Assembly (NCBI RefSeq): GCF_027744825.2
Contig: NC_071343.1
Coordinates: forward strand, 9,632,866 to 9,696,865
Origin: Synchiropus splendidus
Lineage: Eukaryota; Chordata; Actinopteri; Syngnathiformes; Callionymidae
Reading direction: 5' to 3'
Length of the DNA: 64,000 nucleotides
In this document: one piece after another, positions 63,350 through 64,000 of the stretch
Layout: each line of letters opens with the position of its first letter
Position numbering within the stretch: the first letter of the stretch is position 1
Position numbers and translations under genes: made by a program
The notes under the pieces: generated by a model
Database searches by the model: none
What the model was told of the DNA's origin: nothing
The model's input: the letters and a program-made list of their open reading frames with translations, nothing else

Positions 63350-63745
63350 CAGAATCAGAATCAGCTTTATGTAAAATAAGAATAATTTATAAAAATAAGC
63401 AATAATAATAGATGTAACTAATAAATAAACAAAAAGGGCTGTTCACGAATTCATCAGTCTGACAGCCAAGGAGAAAAAGCTGTTCTTGTGACGGGAGGTT
63501 CTGGTCTGGATTAACCGTAACCTCCTGCCTGAAAGAAGTGGTACAAACAGTCCAAAACCAGGGAAAGAAGGGTCGGCTCTGCAAGACTCTGGGCCCTGGA
63601 GACATACAGGCCATGAAGAGGTGGCAGTCTGCAACCGATCACCTTCTCAACAGAGTGCAGTCTGCTCTTGTCCGTGACTGTACCAGACGGTGATAGAGAT
63701 AGTGAGGATCAATGATGGCTGTGTAGATTCTGCCCTTTTTGCCCT
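63350..63745 (-). pseudogene. LINE reverse-transcriptase C-terminal relic (L2/Rex-like)
   Basis: On the - strand, translated pieces read ILTISITVWYS and, after a frameshift, SVEKVIGCRLP. These are followed by SGRRLRLIQTRTSRHKNSFF and SLAVRLMNS. Together they match the C-terminal end of fish non-LTR reverse transcriptases (…SILTSSITVWYG…S.E.IIGC.LP…LPSGRRYR…TSR.KNSFFP.A…LN). The copy ends near 63350 with a tail reading TAAAGCTGATTCTGATTCTG on that strand. It is 5'-truncated, frameshifted and non-functional. The exact clade is not certain. Confidence 0.75.
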
Positions 63746-63784
63746 TGACAGGAAGCTACTAAATCCATCCAGATTCTGGGCTGC

Positions 63785-64000
63785 CTCTTTGAAGCCAGGT
63801 TTAGGTCTGGAGACTGACCTGGACACGCACTGACCATAACAGGCTTCTTGCTAAGCCACAACTTTGTTTACCTGGCTTCATTCAGGGTCATTGTCAAGGT
63901 AGAAGGCCCAACCACCTTGTTCTTGCTGAGGGAACTTTTCGTCCAAGACTTGTTGAACATGATGTTATTTTTATTCCACCCTCCATGATGATGCTCTTTA
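63785..64000 (-). pseudogene. Tc1/mariner transposase relic, cut by the window edge
   Basis: On the - strand one frame gives DNDPE and another KLWLSKKPVMVSACPGQSPD followed by LN. These correspond to the Tc1 transposase segment QHDNDPKHT…W.…V…WP.QSPDLNPIENLW, which contains the second catalytic Asp. At least one frameshift and a stop lie between them, and the final Glu region is lost at the junction with the adjacent LINE relic. The copy continues past the right edge. Confidence 0.75.

Larger units (their letters stand above)
62026..64000 (+). other. dpp10: dpp10 intron 5, 5' part
   Basis: This starts at GTATGT and no further exon appears before the right edge. The next DPP10 exon (IFHYSYTASYV-like in mammals) was looked for and not found. 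The stretch holds a repeat-free block at 62750-63060, a LINE relic and a Tc1 relic. Confidence 0.8.

Overview
This is nuclear DNA of a vertebrate, most likely a ray-finned (teleost) fish. The density of short AT-rich introns, hAT-type MITEs, Tc1-like, DIRS-like and fish-type LINE relics, and (TA)n/(TTA)n microsatellites all point that way. There is no prokaryotic-style gene packing, and nearly all open frames in the window are chance frames in non-coding DNA.

One protein-coding gene is supported: the 5' part of dpp10, on the + strand. DPP10 is the catalytically inactive dipeptidyl-peptidase-like auxiliary subunit of Kv4 potassium channels. Five exons join in phase to give residues 1-146. Exon 1 (18527-18583) encodes a 19-residue cytoplasmic N-terminus. 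Exon 2 (35409-35523) encodes the transmembrane anchor. Exons 3 (38274-38369), 4 (60790-60884) and 5 (61951-62025) encode the start of the extracellular beta-propeller. The rest of the gene continues beyond the right edge. Introns are about 16.8, 2.75, 22.4 and 1.07 kb, and intron 5 is incomplete.

Bases 1-18160 contain no gene I can recognise. They hold microsatellites, several hAT-type non-autonomous elements, and an RE1/NRSE-like REST site at 17084-17104, about 1.4 kb upstream of the dpp10 start codon. This fits the mostly neuronal expression of DPP10. A CpG-rich stretch (about 18290-18900) surrounds exon 1 and is the likely promoter.

The introns carry: at least eight copies or fragments of one short fold-back MITE family (four upstream of the gene, the rest in introns 1-3); two longer hAT elements upstream with 8-bp target duplications; a DIRS-like relic; RTE-like and L2/Rex-like LINE 3' ends; a Tc1 transposase relic at the right edge; and a palindrome-bounded 546-bp element in intron 3 with the N-terminus of an integrase-like protein. 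An exon-like 56-bp segment in intron 3 (53933-53988) would truncate DPP10 if spliced in. Several single-copy-looking, homeodomain-site-rich stretches may be enhancers, but only cross-species alignment can show that. I saw no tRNA or rRNA gene, no CRISPR array and no previously undescribed multi-gene system. The nearest to novel are the REST site, the palindromic element and the cryptic exon.
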